Shown here one piece after another: positions 1 through 5,863 of a stretch of DNA of 8,206 bases. The DNA comes from Candidatus Gallimonas caecicola (GTDB taxonomy: Bacteria; Bacillota; Clostridia; Christensenellales; Borkfalkiaceae): contig CAJFNH010000049.1 of assembly GCA_904394195.1 (NCBI GenBank), positions 1-8,206 of the forward strand, in the 5' to 3' direction. Position 1 is the first letter of the stretch; each line of letters opens with the position of its first letter. Below the pieces are notes generated by a model. It saw only the letters and a list, made by a program, of their open reading frames with translations. It made no database searches and was not told the origin of the DNA. The translations under genes and the position numbers were made by a program.

Positions 1-4
1 TCGG

Positions 5-469
5 TCAGTCGATCTTCAGGATCTTCAGCTTATATTCGCCGTTGGGCGCCTGCACCGTGGCAACCTCGCCCACCTTCTTGCCCATGAGCGCCGCGCCCAC
101 GGGGGATTCGTTGGAGATGATATTTTTCATGGGATCCGCCTCGGTCGTGCCCATGATGGTGTAAACGACGTCCTCGTCAAAATCCATATCGTGCACGGCG
201 ACCACGGAGCCGAAGTGCACGGCGGAATTGTCCGTACTCTCCTCGATCACCTTTGCGTTCTTGACCTGAAATTCCAGCTCTTCGATCGCGCGCTCGTTGG
301 ACGCCTGTTCATTGCGCGCCGCGTCATACTCCGCGTTCTCCGAAAGATCGCCATGGCTGCGCGCCTCGGCAATGCGCTGCACGATCTCCTCGCGCTTGAC
401 CTTACGAAGATAGTCGAGCTTTTTGACCGCCTCTTCGTACCCCTGCTGCGTCATGAGAAATTCTGCCAT
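5..469 (-). CDS. greA: Transcription elongation factor GreA
   Basis: GreA enters the secondary channel of stalled, backtracked RNA polymerase and stimulates its intrinsic cleavage of the extruded RNA 3' end. The 154-aa product shows both family domains: an N-terminal coiled coil (about residues 1-75) and a C-terminal FKBP-like domain (about 80-154). The tip motif HGDLSENAEY carries the catalytic acidic pair D41 and E44, the same numbers as in E. coli GreA, which supports the start at 469. That ATG has GAGGG 11 bases upstream (481-485). An in-frame ATG at 502 would add 11 basic residues not expected in the family and lies in the loop of a leader hairpin, so it is rejected. The gene is probably monocistronic here, with its own promoter at 614-642 and a leader of about 138 bases. 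The stop codon is complete, four bases from the window edge. Identification is very secure. Confidence 0.97.
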   Translation of the reverse strand: MAEFLMTQQGYEEAVKKLDYLRKVKREEIVQRIAEARSHGDLSENAEYDAARNEQASNERAIEELEFQVKNAKVIEESTDNSAVHFGSVVAVHDMDFDEDVVYTIMGTTEADPMKNIISNESPVGAALMGKKVGEVATVQAPNGEYKLKILKID

Positions 470-491
470 CTTTTTTCTTACCCTCGCTTTC

Positions 492-512
492 TTCCGGGAC
501 ATTCGCCCGGAA
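492..512 (-). promoter_or_regulatory. Second hairpin in the greA leader, next to the Shine-Dalgarno
   Basis: TTCCGGG (492-498) and CCCGGAA (506-512) form a 7-bp inverted repeat around a 7-base loop. It ends about six bases before the GAGGG ribosome site of greA (481-485). Its left arm in the RNA can also pair with the CCGGAA of the upstream leader hairpin, so the two structures might compete. A regulatory role is inferred only. Confidence 0.45.
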
Positions 513-565
513 ACCTAAAATCGACCCCCGCCATCCTGATTTTTGCGCGGGAGCCTTTCGAAAAG

Positions 566-596
566 CCCGTGACTTCCGGAAAACGGAAGTCACGGG
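566..596 (-). promoter_or_regulatory. Strong hairpin at the start of the greA leader (possible terminator/attenuator)
   Basis: A perfect 13-bp stem (566-578 paired with 584-596) closes a 5-base loop. On the minus strand it is followed by CTTTTCG, a short U-run, so it could be a weak intrinsic terminator. It begins only about 11 bases after the predicted greA start site. It may therefore both stop read-through from the aminotransferase unit and attenuate greA transcription. Read on the plus strand it is followed by TTTCTCATTT, also a poor U-tract. No plus-strand gene ends here. Confidence 0.8.
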
Positions 597-613
597 TTTC
601 TCATTTCCATAGT

Positions 614-642
614 ATTATACGTCATTTGCGGGCGTTTGTCAA
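614..642 (-). promoter_or_regulatory. Consensus sigma-A promoter of greA
   Basis: On the minus strand the -35 box is TTGACA (637-642) and the -10 box is TATAAT (614-619), separated by exactly 17 bp. Both hexamers are perfect matches to the housekeeping consensus. Transcription should begin near 607, giving greA a leader of about 138 bases. The promoter lies between the aminotransferase stop codon (659) and greA, so greA need not depend on upstream read-through. Confidence 0.93.
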
Positions 643-658
643 CCCGCTTTGCCCCGCG

Positions 659-1837
659 TCACGCATTTTTCCGCAATTTTTCAACAAAGCGGGCGATGCG
701 GCCCGCCGCCTCCTTGAGTTCGTCCATGCCCGTGGCGTACGAACAGCGCACATGCCCGCCCCCGCAGCTGCCGAAGGCGCTGCCCGGCACCACGGCGACC
801 TGCTCCTCCATCAGCAGCCGCTCGGCAAATTCCTCGCCCGTCAGCCCCGTTGCGGCAACGCCGGGAAAGACATAGAACGCCCCGCGCGGCTCGAAGCAGG
901 TCAGCCCGAGCGCGTTGAACGCATCCACCAGAAAACGGCGGCGGCGGTCGTACTCGTCGCGCATGCGGACGACGGAGGCAAACCCGTCCGAAAAACCGCC
1001 GGAAAGCGCCGCGACGGCGGCGTGCTGGGCGATGCGGGGCGCGCACAGCATGGTGTACTGGTGCACCTTGAGCATGGCGGCGTCCAGCGCGGGCGGCGCG
1101 CAGACGTAGCCGATGCGCCAGCCCGTCATGGCGAACGCCTTGGAAAAGCCGGAGAGCAGCACGGTGCGCTCCTTCATGCCCGCAAGCGACGCCACCGAAC
1201 AGTGGGCGCAGCCGTAGGTGAGTTCTGCGTAAATCTCGTCGGAAATGACAAGAAGGTCGTATTTTTCAATGACGGGTACGATCTTTTCGAGCTGTTCGCG
1301 CGTCATGATGCCGCCCGTCGGATTGTTGGGATATGCCAGGATGATCGCCTTGGTGCGTGCGGTCACCGCCGCCTCGAGCGCCTCGGGCGTGATGATGAAG
1401 CCGTTCTCCGCCGTGCAGGCAACGCTCACCGGAACGCCGCCGCACAGACTGACGATGGGCGCGTAGGAGACATAGGCGGGGTCGGGCATGAGCACCTCGT
1501 CGCCCGCCTCGCAGGTGGTGCGCAGAGCAAGGTCGATCCCCTCGCTCGCCCCCACCGTGACGATGATGTTCTCCGGCGCATACGAAACGCAAAAGCGCTC
1601 GGAAAGATAGCGGGAGATGAGCGCGCGCAGCTCCTCCAGTCCGCGGTTGCCCGTATAGGACGTATAGCCTTTCTGCAGCGAGCGGATGCCCGCGCTGCGG
1701 ATATCCCACGGGGTCACGAAGTCGGGCTCGCCCACGCCGAGGGAGATGGCGTCGGGCATGCGCTCCACGATGTCAAAGTACTTGCGGATCCCGCTGGGTT
1801 TGAGCGCCTTTGCGCGCTGCGTGAGAAAGTCCCTCAT
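659..1837 (-). CDS. PLP-dependent class I/II aminotransferase (AspC/PatA-like, fold type I)
   Basis: A 392-aa cytosolic enzyme expected to move an amino group between an amino acid and a 2-oxo acid using pyridoxal phosphate. Visible family landmarks are the substrate-side GEPDF (36-40), YTSYTGNRG (58-66), YPNNPTG (169-175), SDEIY with cofactor-binding D200 and Y203, the Schiff-base lysine K233 in SGFSKAFAMTGWRIGY, and carboxylate-binding R364. The length is normal for subgroup I-gamma/Ib enzymes (about 380-400 aa). The ATG overlaps the stop of the upstream Lrp/AsnC gene by 4 bases (ATGA), so the two are translationally coupled. Pairing with an Lrp-type regulator suggests amino-acid-responsive control. 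Substrate cannot be read from sequence: aspartate, aromatic amino acid or N-acetyl-diaminopimelate aminotransferase activity are all possible. The class is certain and the specificity is unknown. Confidence 0.95.
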   Translation of the reverse strand: MRDFLTQRAKALKPSGIRKYFDIVERMPDAISLGVGEPDFVTPWDIRSAGIRSLQKGYTSYTGNRGLEELRALISRYLSERFCVSYAPENIIVTVGASEGIDLALRTTCEAGDEVLMPDPAYVSYAPIVSLCGGVPVSVACTAENGFIITPEALEAAVTARTKAIILAYPNNPTGGIMTREQLEKIVPVIEKYDLLVISDEIYAELTYGCAHCSVASLAGMKERTVLLSGFSKAFAMTGWRIGYVCAPPALDAAMLKVHQYTMLCAPRIAQHAAVAALSGGFSDGFASVVRMRDEYDRRRRFLVDAFNALGLTCFEPRGAFYVFPGVAATGLTGEEFAERLLMEEQVAVVPGSAFGSCGGGHVRCSYATGMDELKEAAGRIARFVEKLRKNA

Positions 1838-2325
1838 GCCTGTACGGGAAGCCTCCGTTTTTTATCCCGCCCCACGGTGAGCGCTCCCTCGATCTTATAT
1901 TTTTTGAGAATGAAATGGGTGGCGGTGGACAGCACGCAGTCGAACGTGGAGATACACTCCGAGACGAAGCGCGACACCGACTTGATGGAGCTCGCCTCCA
2001 CGATGACCAGAAGGTCGTAGGCGCCGCTCATCAGATAGAGCGTCTTGACCTCCTCATGGCAGGCGATCTCTTCGGCAACGCCGTCAAAACCGGAGCCGCC
2101 GCGGGGGGCGATCTTCACCTCGATGAGCGCCTCCACGCACTCGTCCTCTTCCTCGTCCAGATTGGCGATGGCGGTGTATTTGACGATGGTGCCGCGCTTT
2201 TCCATGGCGCGCACCGCCTCGCGCACCCGCGCCTCATCCTCGCCGAGCATGACGGCGATCTGCGCTGCGTCCGTACGGCTGTCCTCTTCCAGGATCGCAA
2301 GGATTTCCCGTTCCAGCTTGTTCAT
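1834..2325 (-). CDS. Lrp/AsnC-family transcriptional regulator
   Basis: A 163-aa DNA-binding regulator. Residues 1-55 form the AsnC-type helix-turn-helix (MNKLEREILAILEEDSRTDA onward, with the recognition helix near 30-45 and the wing TIVKYTAIANLD). Residues 65-145 form the RAM effector domain, a beta-alpha-beta fold that binds amino acids and makes octamers; the SGAYDLLVIVE segment (100-110) is its typical glycine loop and strand. The last 20 residues are basic. The start at 2325 is chosen because GGAGG sits 7 bases upstream. An in-frame ATG at 2358 falls inside the -10 box, so it cannot be transcribed. The gene leads a two-gene unit with the aminotransferase and is divergent from the small gene at 2428. 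Autoregulation through the palindrome at 2383-2395 is likely but inferred. Confidence 0.94.
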   Translation of the reverse strand: MNKLEREILAILEEDSRTDAAQIAVMLGEDEARVREAVRAMEKRGTIVKYTAIANLDEEEDECVEALIEVKIAPRGGSGFDGVAEEIACHEEVKTLYLMSGAYDLLVIVEASSIKSVSRFVSECISTFDCVLSTATHFILKKYKIEGALTVGRDKKRRLPVQA

Positions 2326-2356
2326 ACACTCACCTCCGCAACCGATTTTTTCCATC

Positions 2357-2385
2357 ATTATACATGAGCGTCCCTTTCAAGTCAA
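2357..2385 (-). promoter_or_regulatory. Sigma-A promoter of the Lrp/AsnC-aminotransferase unit
   Basis: On the minus strand TTGACT (2380-2385) and TATAAT (2357-2362) are separated by 17 bp. Transcription should start near 2350, leaving a leader of about 25 bases that contains GGAGG. The -35 box is shared with the candidate operator at 2383-2395. Confidence 0.9.
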
Positions 2386-2395
2386 ATTATATTTG
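2383..2395. promoter_or_regulatory. Candidate Lrp/AsnC operator between divergent -35 boxes
   Basis: CAAAT-TAT-ATTTG is a perfect 13-bp AT-rich palindrome. It overlaps the last bases of the -35 box of the regulator's promoter (2380-2385) and the first bases of the -35 box of the divergent small gene (2393-2398). Size, AT content and position fit an Lrp/AsnC-type site that could block both promoters. Binding is inferred. Confidence 0.45.
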
Positions 2396-2421
2396 CTTTT
2401 TTTGCAAAACTTTCGTATAAT
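2393..2421 (+). promoter_or_regulatory. Promoter of the 85-aa gene, implying a leaderless mRNA
   Basis: The -10 box is a perfect TATAAT (2416-2421). At 17 bp spacing the -35 box is TTGCTT (2393-2398), a weak match. The start codon at 2428 is only six bases after the -10 box, so transcription would begin on or next to the A of ATG. Confidence 0.75.
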
Positions 2422-2427
2422 GTTGGC

Positions 2428-2685
2428 ATGTTCCGCATCTGGGCAAAGGTCATCAAAGAGGGCCGCATCATCCGACAACTCACCTACGAACGCGAAGAGA
2501 AGTTCACCTATTCGCACTTTTTTACCTATCTTGCGCAGATCTGCGACGAGCTGGACGTGCCCACGCCCGTGCTGCTCAAGACGAGCATCTTCAATTACGC
2601 CAAGTTCAACCACGTCATCTTCCGCCCCTCCGACTTTATGGAGGAGGTCCCCTTCGACAGGCTGGTACTGGAAAATATCCTGTAG
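2428..2685 (+). CDS. Small conserved-looking protein of unknown function
   Basis: An 85-aa soluble protein with no signal peptide or membrane segment. It begins MFRIWAKVIKEGRII and ends FDRLVLENIL. The layout of an N-terminal strand pair, a middle helix (FTYSHFFTYLAQICDELDVP) and a C-terminal RPSDF...VPFDRLVLE resembles a family of uncharacterised 80-90 aa proteins known from Clostridia, by recall only. No Shine-Dalgarno precedes the ATG, and the promoter's -10 box is so close that the mRNA should be leaderless. No other in-frame ATG follows until M71, so the start is firm if the gene is real. It ends before a strong terminator and is divergent from an Lrp/AsnC regulator that may control it. 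Function is not known. Confidence 0.82.
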   Translation: MFRIWAKVIKEGRIIRQLTYEREEKFTYSHFFTYLAQICDELDVPTPVLLKTSIFNYAKFNHVIFRPSDFMEEVPFDRLVLENIL

Positions 2686-2725
2686 CCGCCGGCGCGCAGA
2701 GCCGCCGGAAAGCATGTCCATGAAA

Positions 2726-2757
2726 AAGGAACGGCGCATCGCGCCGTTCTTTTTTTT
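2726..2757 (+). terminator. Intrinsic terminator after the 85-aa gene
   Basis: A 9-bp perfect stem, GAACGGCGC (2729-2737) with GCGCCGTTC (2741-2749), closes a 3-base ATC loop and is followed by eight T residues (2750-2757). Flanking A residues extend the pairing. It lies 43 bases after the stop codon. Confidence 0.93.
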
Positions 2758-2840
2758 GCACAGTTTGCTCAAAGTTCAAAATAATCGCCTACGTCTGCCT
2801 GCGCCGCGTACTGCTTGCACACACAGGCGGAATTTTTTTT

Positions 2841-2860
2841 GTGAAATTTTTTGATTTCAC
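2841..2860. repeat. Inverted repeat upstream of the acyltransferase promoter
   Basis: GTGAAAT (2841-2847) and ATTTCAC (2854-2860) are a perfect 7-bp inverted repeat around TTTTTG. It ends 20 bases before the -35 box at 2881. The rest of the stretch from 2758 to 2880 holds no convincing gene. The repeat might be an operator, but nothing identifies the protein. Confidence 0.4.
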
Positions 2861-2880
2861 CGCCCGGAAAATGCAGATTA

Positions 2881-2909
2881 TTGACAAACCCGGCTTTTTT
2901 TGATATGAT
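2881..2909 (+). promoter_or_regulatory. Sigma-A promoter of the acyltransferase-symporter unit
   Basis: TTGACA (2881-2886) and TATGAT (2904-2909) are 17 bp apart. Transcription should begin near 2916, about 28 bases before the ATG at 2944. The promoter lies inside an upstream extension of the open frame, which rules out in-frame ATGs at 2851 and 2905 as the translation start. Confidence 0.88.
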
Positions 2910-2943
2910 AAAAAAGAGTATTTCCTTTACGGACGGAAAACAT

Positions 2944-4143
2944 ATGCAAGAGAACAGCGAAAAAATAAAGAAAAAGAACTTGTGGGTCAAAAAGCGGCAT
3001 GCGCGCGTGTTTGCCTTTCTGCGCTTTGCCATGGCGGGATTTCTCCGGCTGAAGTACCACTATAAGGCGGAAAAGGCGCCCATCGAAAAAGGACCCTGCC
3101 TCATCCTGCACAATCACCAGGCGACGATGGATCCCTTTTTCGTCTCCAAGGCGTTCCGCTTTCCCGTCTACTTCATCACCTCGGACGATCTGTTCAATTT
3201 AAAGGTTTCCCCGCTCATCCGCTATCTGGCGGCACCCATCCCCAAATCCAAGTCGATGACCGACCTTGCCGCCGTCAAAAACACGCTGCGCGTGCTCAAG
3301 GAGGGCGGCGCCGTGGGCGTTGCACCCGAAGGAAACCGCACGTTCAGCGGCAGGCAATGGGAGATGTCAGACGCCATCGCAAAGCTCGTCAAGACGGCAA
3401 AGGTGCCCGTTGTGTTGTTCAACCTGTGCGGCGGCTATGGCACCGACCCCCGTTGGGGGCACAGCGTGCGCAGGGGCACGAAGTACGTCGGACGAGTCAA
3501 GCGCATCCTCTATCCCGAAGAATACGCCGACATGTCCGTGGAAGAACTGTTTGCGATCATCAAAGAGGAGCTCAACGTGGTGGACGCCGACTCGGGCGAG
3601 CGCTATAAGAGCAAAAAGCGCGCGGAGTACATCGAGCGGGCGCTGTACATGTGCCCCGTGTGCGGAAAGATCGGTACGATCTCCTCCAAGGGCACGCGCT
3701 TTTTCTGCAGGAGCTGCAAGATGACGGCGCAGTACACCGAACAGCTCACCATCGACCCGCCCGTTGCAGGTTTTACCAAAATTTACGAATGGTATGATTG
3801 GGAACGCGCACAGCTCACGCCCCGCATGCTTGCAGGCGAGTCGCTCGCAGACGGGGATATCAAGTTCATCGACAGCGTCAAGTGCAAGCGCAAGATCTTT
3901 CTGGACGGGCACGCCGTCTCCATGGATAAGCGGGCGATCTATATCGAGGGATTGCGCCAGACCTATACCTTCCCCCTCGGCGAGATCGAAGCGATGGCGG
4001 CCGTCGGCAAAAAGAAATTCAACTTCTACTTCAGAGGGAAGATCTACCAGGTGAAGGGAAACAAGCGCTTCTGCGCCGTCAAATATGTGCACGCCTTCAA
4101 CGGCATGCGCGAAGCAAAAGCGACGCACAACAGCCAAGAATAA
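2944..4143 (+). CDS. PlsC-like glycerolipid acyltransferase with zinc ribbon and extra C-terminal domain
   Basis: A 399-aa protein. Residues about 45-215 are an LPLAT/PlsC domain, which typically moves an acyl chain onto lysophosphatidic acid at the inner membrane face. It has the HX4D motif (H58 to D63 in NHQATMDPFF) and EGNRTFSG (129-136), the equivalent of the EGTRS motif. The N-terminus is basic (KIKKKNLWVKKRHAR) and suits membrane contact. Unlike standard PlsC (about 200-250 aa), the protein continues with a CxxC-x14-CxxC zinc ribbon (C237, C240, C255, C258) and a beta-rich basic C-terminal region (about 305-390) that I cannot assign; a PH/GRAM-like fold is one guess. The start at 2944 is forced by the promoter; its ribosome site (GGACGG) is weak. 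The gene lies 15 bases before the symporter and is probably cotranscribed. The acyltransferase class is secure; the substrate is not known. Confidence 0.9.
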   Translation: MQENSEKIKKKNLWVKKRHARVFAFLRFAMAGFLRLKYHYKAEKAPIEKGPCLILHNHQATMDPFFVSKAFRFPVYFITSDDLFNLKVSPLIRYLAAPIPKSKSMTDLAAVKNTLRVLKEGGAVGVAPEGNRTFSGRQWEMSDAIAKLVKTAKVPVVLFNLCGGYGTDPRWGHSVRRGTKYVGRVKRILYPEEYADMSVEELFAIIKEELNVVDADSGERYKSKKRAEYIERALYMCPVCGKIGTISSKGTRFFCRSCKMTAQYTEQLTIDPPVAGFTKIYEWYDWERAQLTPRMLAGESLADGDIKFIDSVKCKRKIFLDGHAVSMDKRAIYIEGLRQTYTFPLGEIEAMAAVGKKKFNFYFRGKIYQVKGNKRFCAVKYVHAFNGMREAKATHNSQE

Positions 4144-4158
4144 TACGGAGGGACAGAC

Positions 4159-5745
4159 ATGAGCTTTGCCGATCTGAACATCTGGACGTTCATCATGATC
4201 TTTGCCACCCTGCTTGCAAGCATGCTGGTGGCAAGCATCCTCAAGCGGTTCATCCCCTTTTTGCAGAAGACGCTCATTCCCGTCTCCGTGCTCGGGGGGA
4301 TCATCCTGCTCATCATCTCCACCGTCGTCTATTTCACGGCGGGGGACTATCTGTTCAACCTGCCCGTGTACGGCGACGGAACGGACGGCGCAAAGACAGG
4401 CATGCAGATGCTGGAAATGATCACCTACCACTGCCTGGGCATCGGGTTTATCGCCTCGGGCATGCGCAATTCCAAGAAAAAATTTACCAAAAAGCGCGCG
4501 GGCGAAATTTTCGATTCGGGCGTGACTACCGTCAACGGCTACCTCATCCAGGCGTTCGCAGGTCTCATCATCACCATCATCGCCGTGTGGGGGATCGGCA
4601 CGGACGGCATGATCAGCGCTGCGGGCATCCTGCTTGCCTTCGGATTCGGTCAGGGCACGGGACAGGCGCTCAATTACGGAAAAATGTATGAGAACGACTA
4701 TGGCTTTGTGAGCGGTTCCCACTTCGGGCTGACCGTTGCCGCGCTCGGCTTTCTGGTCGCCTGCATCGGCGGCGTCATCTACATCAACGTCATGCGCCGG
4801 AAGGGTCAGGTCAAAATTGATACCACGGTGCGCCGTTCCACCCTCGCCGATTACGAGGATGAAAACGAGATTCCCGCCGTCTCCTCTATGGACAAGATGA
4901 CCGTGCAGGTCGCCGTCGTACTGGCGATCTATGCCATCTCCTTCGGCATCATGTACGGACTGGCCGCTCTCTTTGGCGAAAGCCTTGCCGATACACTGTT
5001 CGGGTTCAACTTCCTCATCGGCGTGCTGCTCACCGTTCCGGCAAAGGCCATCCTCAACAAGCTCTACGATAAGGGCGTCGTCAAAAAGCGCGTCATCAAC
5101 AACTACATGATGGACCGTATCAGCGGGCTTGCCTTCGATCTGATGATCGTGGCGGGCGTTGCCGCCATTCAGCTGCCGCTGCTTGCCACCTACTGGGGCG
5201 TGCTCATTCTGCTTGCAGTGGCGGGCACGGTGCTCACCTTCCTGTACGTCAACTGGGTCTGCAAAAAGATTTTCCCCGACTACCGCCACGAGCAGTTCCT
5301 TGCCTTCTTCGGCATGCTGACGGGCACCGCCAGCACGGGCATGATCCTGCTGCGCGAGATCGACGGCAGCTACCGCACCCCCGCAAGCGAAAACCTTGTG
5401 TACCAGAGCCTGCCCGCCATGGTGTTCGGCTTCCCTCTGATGTTCCTTGCACCATGGGCGGCGGAGAGCAATCAGACGGCGCTCATCGTGTGTATCATCG
5501 TAGGCGCATGTTTTGTGGCGCTCAACATTCTCCTGTTCCGCAGGAGCATCTTCAAAAAACAATTCGCAAGGGCGGCGGCAGCGAAGCACGCCGCAACAAA
5601 GAGCGGAGAAGCGTTACCCCCCCCCGAGGATGGGACATGCCCGCCCTCTGCGCCCTCTTCCTCGGACATGGACGCCGCGGACGGCTCATCCGCAGACACG
5701 GGTGCCGCGGACGGCTCCCCTTCAGACATGCCCCCGTCGGAATAG
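4159..5745 (+). CDS. Sodium/glutamate symporter-like membrane transporter (GltS/ESS family)
   Basis: A 528-aa integral membrane protein with about 12 hydrophobic segments between residues 8 and 460, expected to import glutamate or a related acid with sodium. Two glycine-rich re-entrant-type stretches fit the ESS fold: GFGQGTGQALNYG (162-174) in the first half and FGMLTGTASTGMILLREID (384-402) in the second. A charged loop (212-246) divides the halves. E. coli GltS has about 400 residues; the excess here is in loops and a hydrophilic tail (465-528). The tail is rich in Ala, Ser, Asp and Pro, contains a C9 run coding for P487-P489, and ends with two copies of an AADGS motif. The ATG has GGAGGG (4147-4152) six bases upstream. 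The gene follows the acyltransferase by 15 bases and ends at a strong terminator. The family is likely; the substrate is inferred. Confidence 0.9.
   Translation: MSFADLNIWTFIMIFATLLASMLVASILKRFIPFLQKTLIPVSVLGGIILLIISTVVYFTAGDYLFNLPVYGDGTDGAKTGMQMLEMITYHCLGIGFIASGMRNSKKKFTKKRAGEIFDSGVTTVNGYLIQAFAGLIITIIAVWGIGTDGMISAAGILLAFGFGQGTGQALNYGKMYENDYGFVSGSHFGLTVAALGFLVACIGGVIYINVMRRKGQVKIDTTVRRSTLADYEDENEIPAVSSMDKMTVQVAVVLAIYAISFGIMYGLAALFGESLADTLFGFNFLIGVLLTVPAKAILNKLYDKGVVKKRVINNYMMDRISGLAFDLMIVAGVAAIQLPLLATYWGVLILLAVAGTVLTFLYVNWVCKKIFPDYRHEQFLAFFGMLTGTASTGMILLREIDGSYRTPASENLVYQSLPAMVFGFPLMFLAPWAAESNQTALIVCIIVGACFVALNILLFRRSIFKKQFARAAAAKHAATKSGEALPPPEDGTCPPSAPSSSDMDAADGSSADTGAADGSPSDMPPSE
5617..5625 (+). 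repeat. C9 homopolymer in the symporter tail
   Basis: Nine consecutive C residues encode P487-P489 of the symporter. Such runs are prone to polymerase slippage. All three forward frames stay open past this point: gain of one C gives an alternative tail ending at about 5750, and loss of one C leads through the terminator in frame with the DUF378-like gene, ending at 6073. Confidence 0.85.
5674..5717 (+). repeat. Short direct repeat in the symporter tail
   Basis: GCCGCGGACGGCTC occurs at 5674-5687 and again at 5704-5717, a 30-bp period. It encodes two copies of an AADGS-containing 10-residue unit in the hydrophilic C-terminal tail. Confidence 0.75.
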
Positions 5746-5759
5746 GCTGAAAGAGACAG

Positions 5760-5797
5760 GCGCCGCCGCAGCGACATGCTGCGGCGGCGCTTTTTTT
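5760..5797 (+). terminator. Intrinsic terminator after the symporter
   Basis: A perfect 13-bp GC-rich stem (5760-5772 with 5778-5790) with loop GACAT is followed by seven T residues (5791-5797). It begins 15 bases after the symporter stop and should end the acyltransferase-symporter transcript. Confidence 0.95.
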
Positions 5798-5863
5798 GTT
5801 TTGAAAAGGGGCAGACGTCCCTCTTTTTTGATAAAAGGAGCTCCCCGCGCACATACTGAATGC

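Noticed and set aside
467..502. Earlier ATG for greA at 502
   Set aside because: It has a weak ribosome site and adds 11 basic residues. The start at 469 places the conserved acidic pair at D41 and E44 as in E. coli GreA and has GAGGG at good spacing.
191..2020. Long plus-strand open frame of 609 codons
   Set aside because: It runs antisense to greA, the aminotransferase and part of the Lrp/AsnC gene, all with clear family motifs. Its product is rich in Arg, His and Ala with no recognisable domain, as expected for a shadow in GC-rich coding DNA.
2689..2708. Inverted repeat CCGGCG/CGCCGG just after the 85-aa gene
   Set aside because: Only 6 bp with no T-run; a true terminator follows at 2726-2757. 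Likely chance in GC-rich sequence.
2769..3032. Minus-strand open frame of 87 codons before the acyltransferase
   Set aside because: It is antisense to the acyltransferase promoter and start, is Phe/Lys-rich because of T-runs, and has no ribosome site.
3367..5589. Long minus-strand open frame of 740 codons
   Set aside because: It is antisense to the acyltransferase and symporter, both with catalytic or membrane motifs. The His- and Asp-rich composition is typical of a shadow frame, and it has no ribosome site or promoter.
5804..5830. Possible weak hairpin and promoter before the DUF378-like gene (AAAAGGG...CCCTCTTTTTT, TGATAA)
   Set aside because: The stem is mismatched and the only TTGAAA-like -35 box is about 22 bp from TGATAA, too far for a normal promoter.
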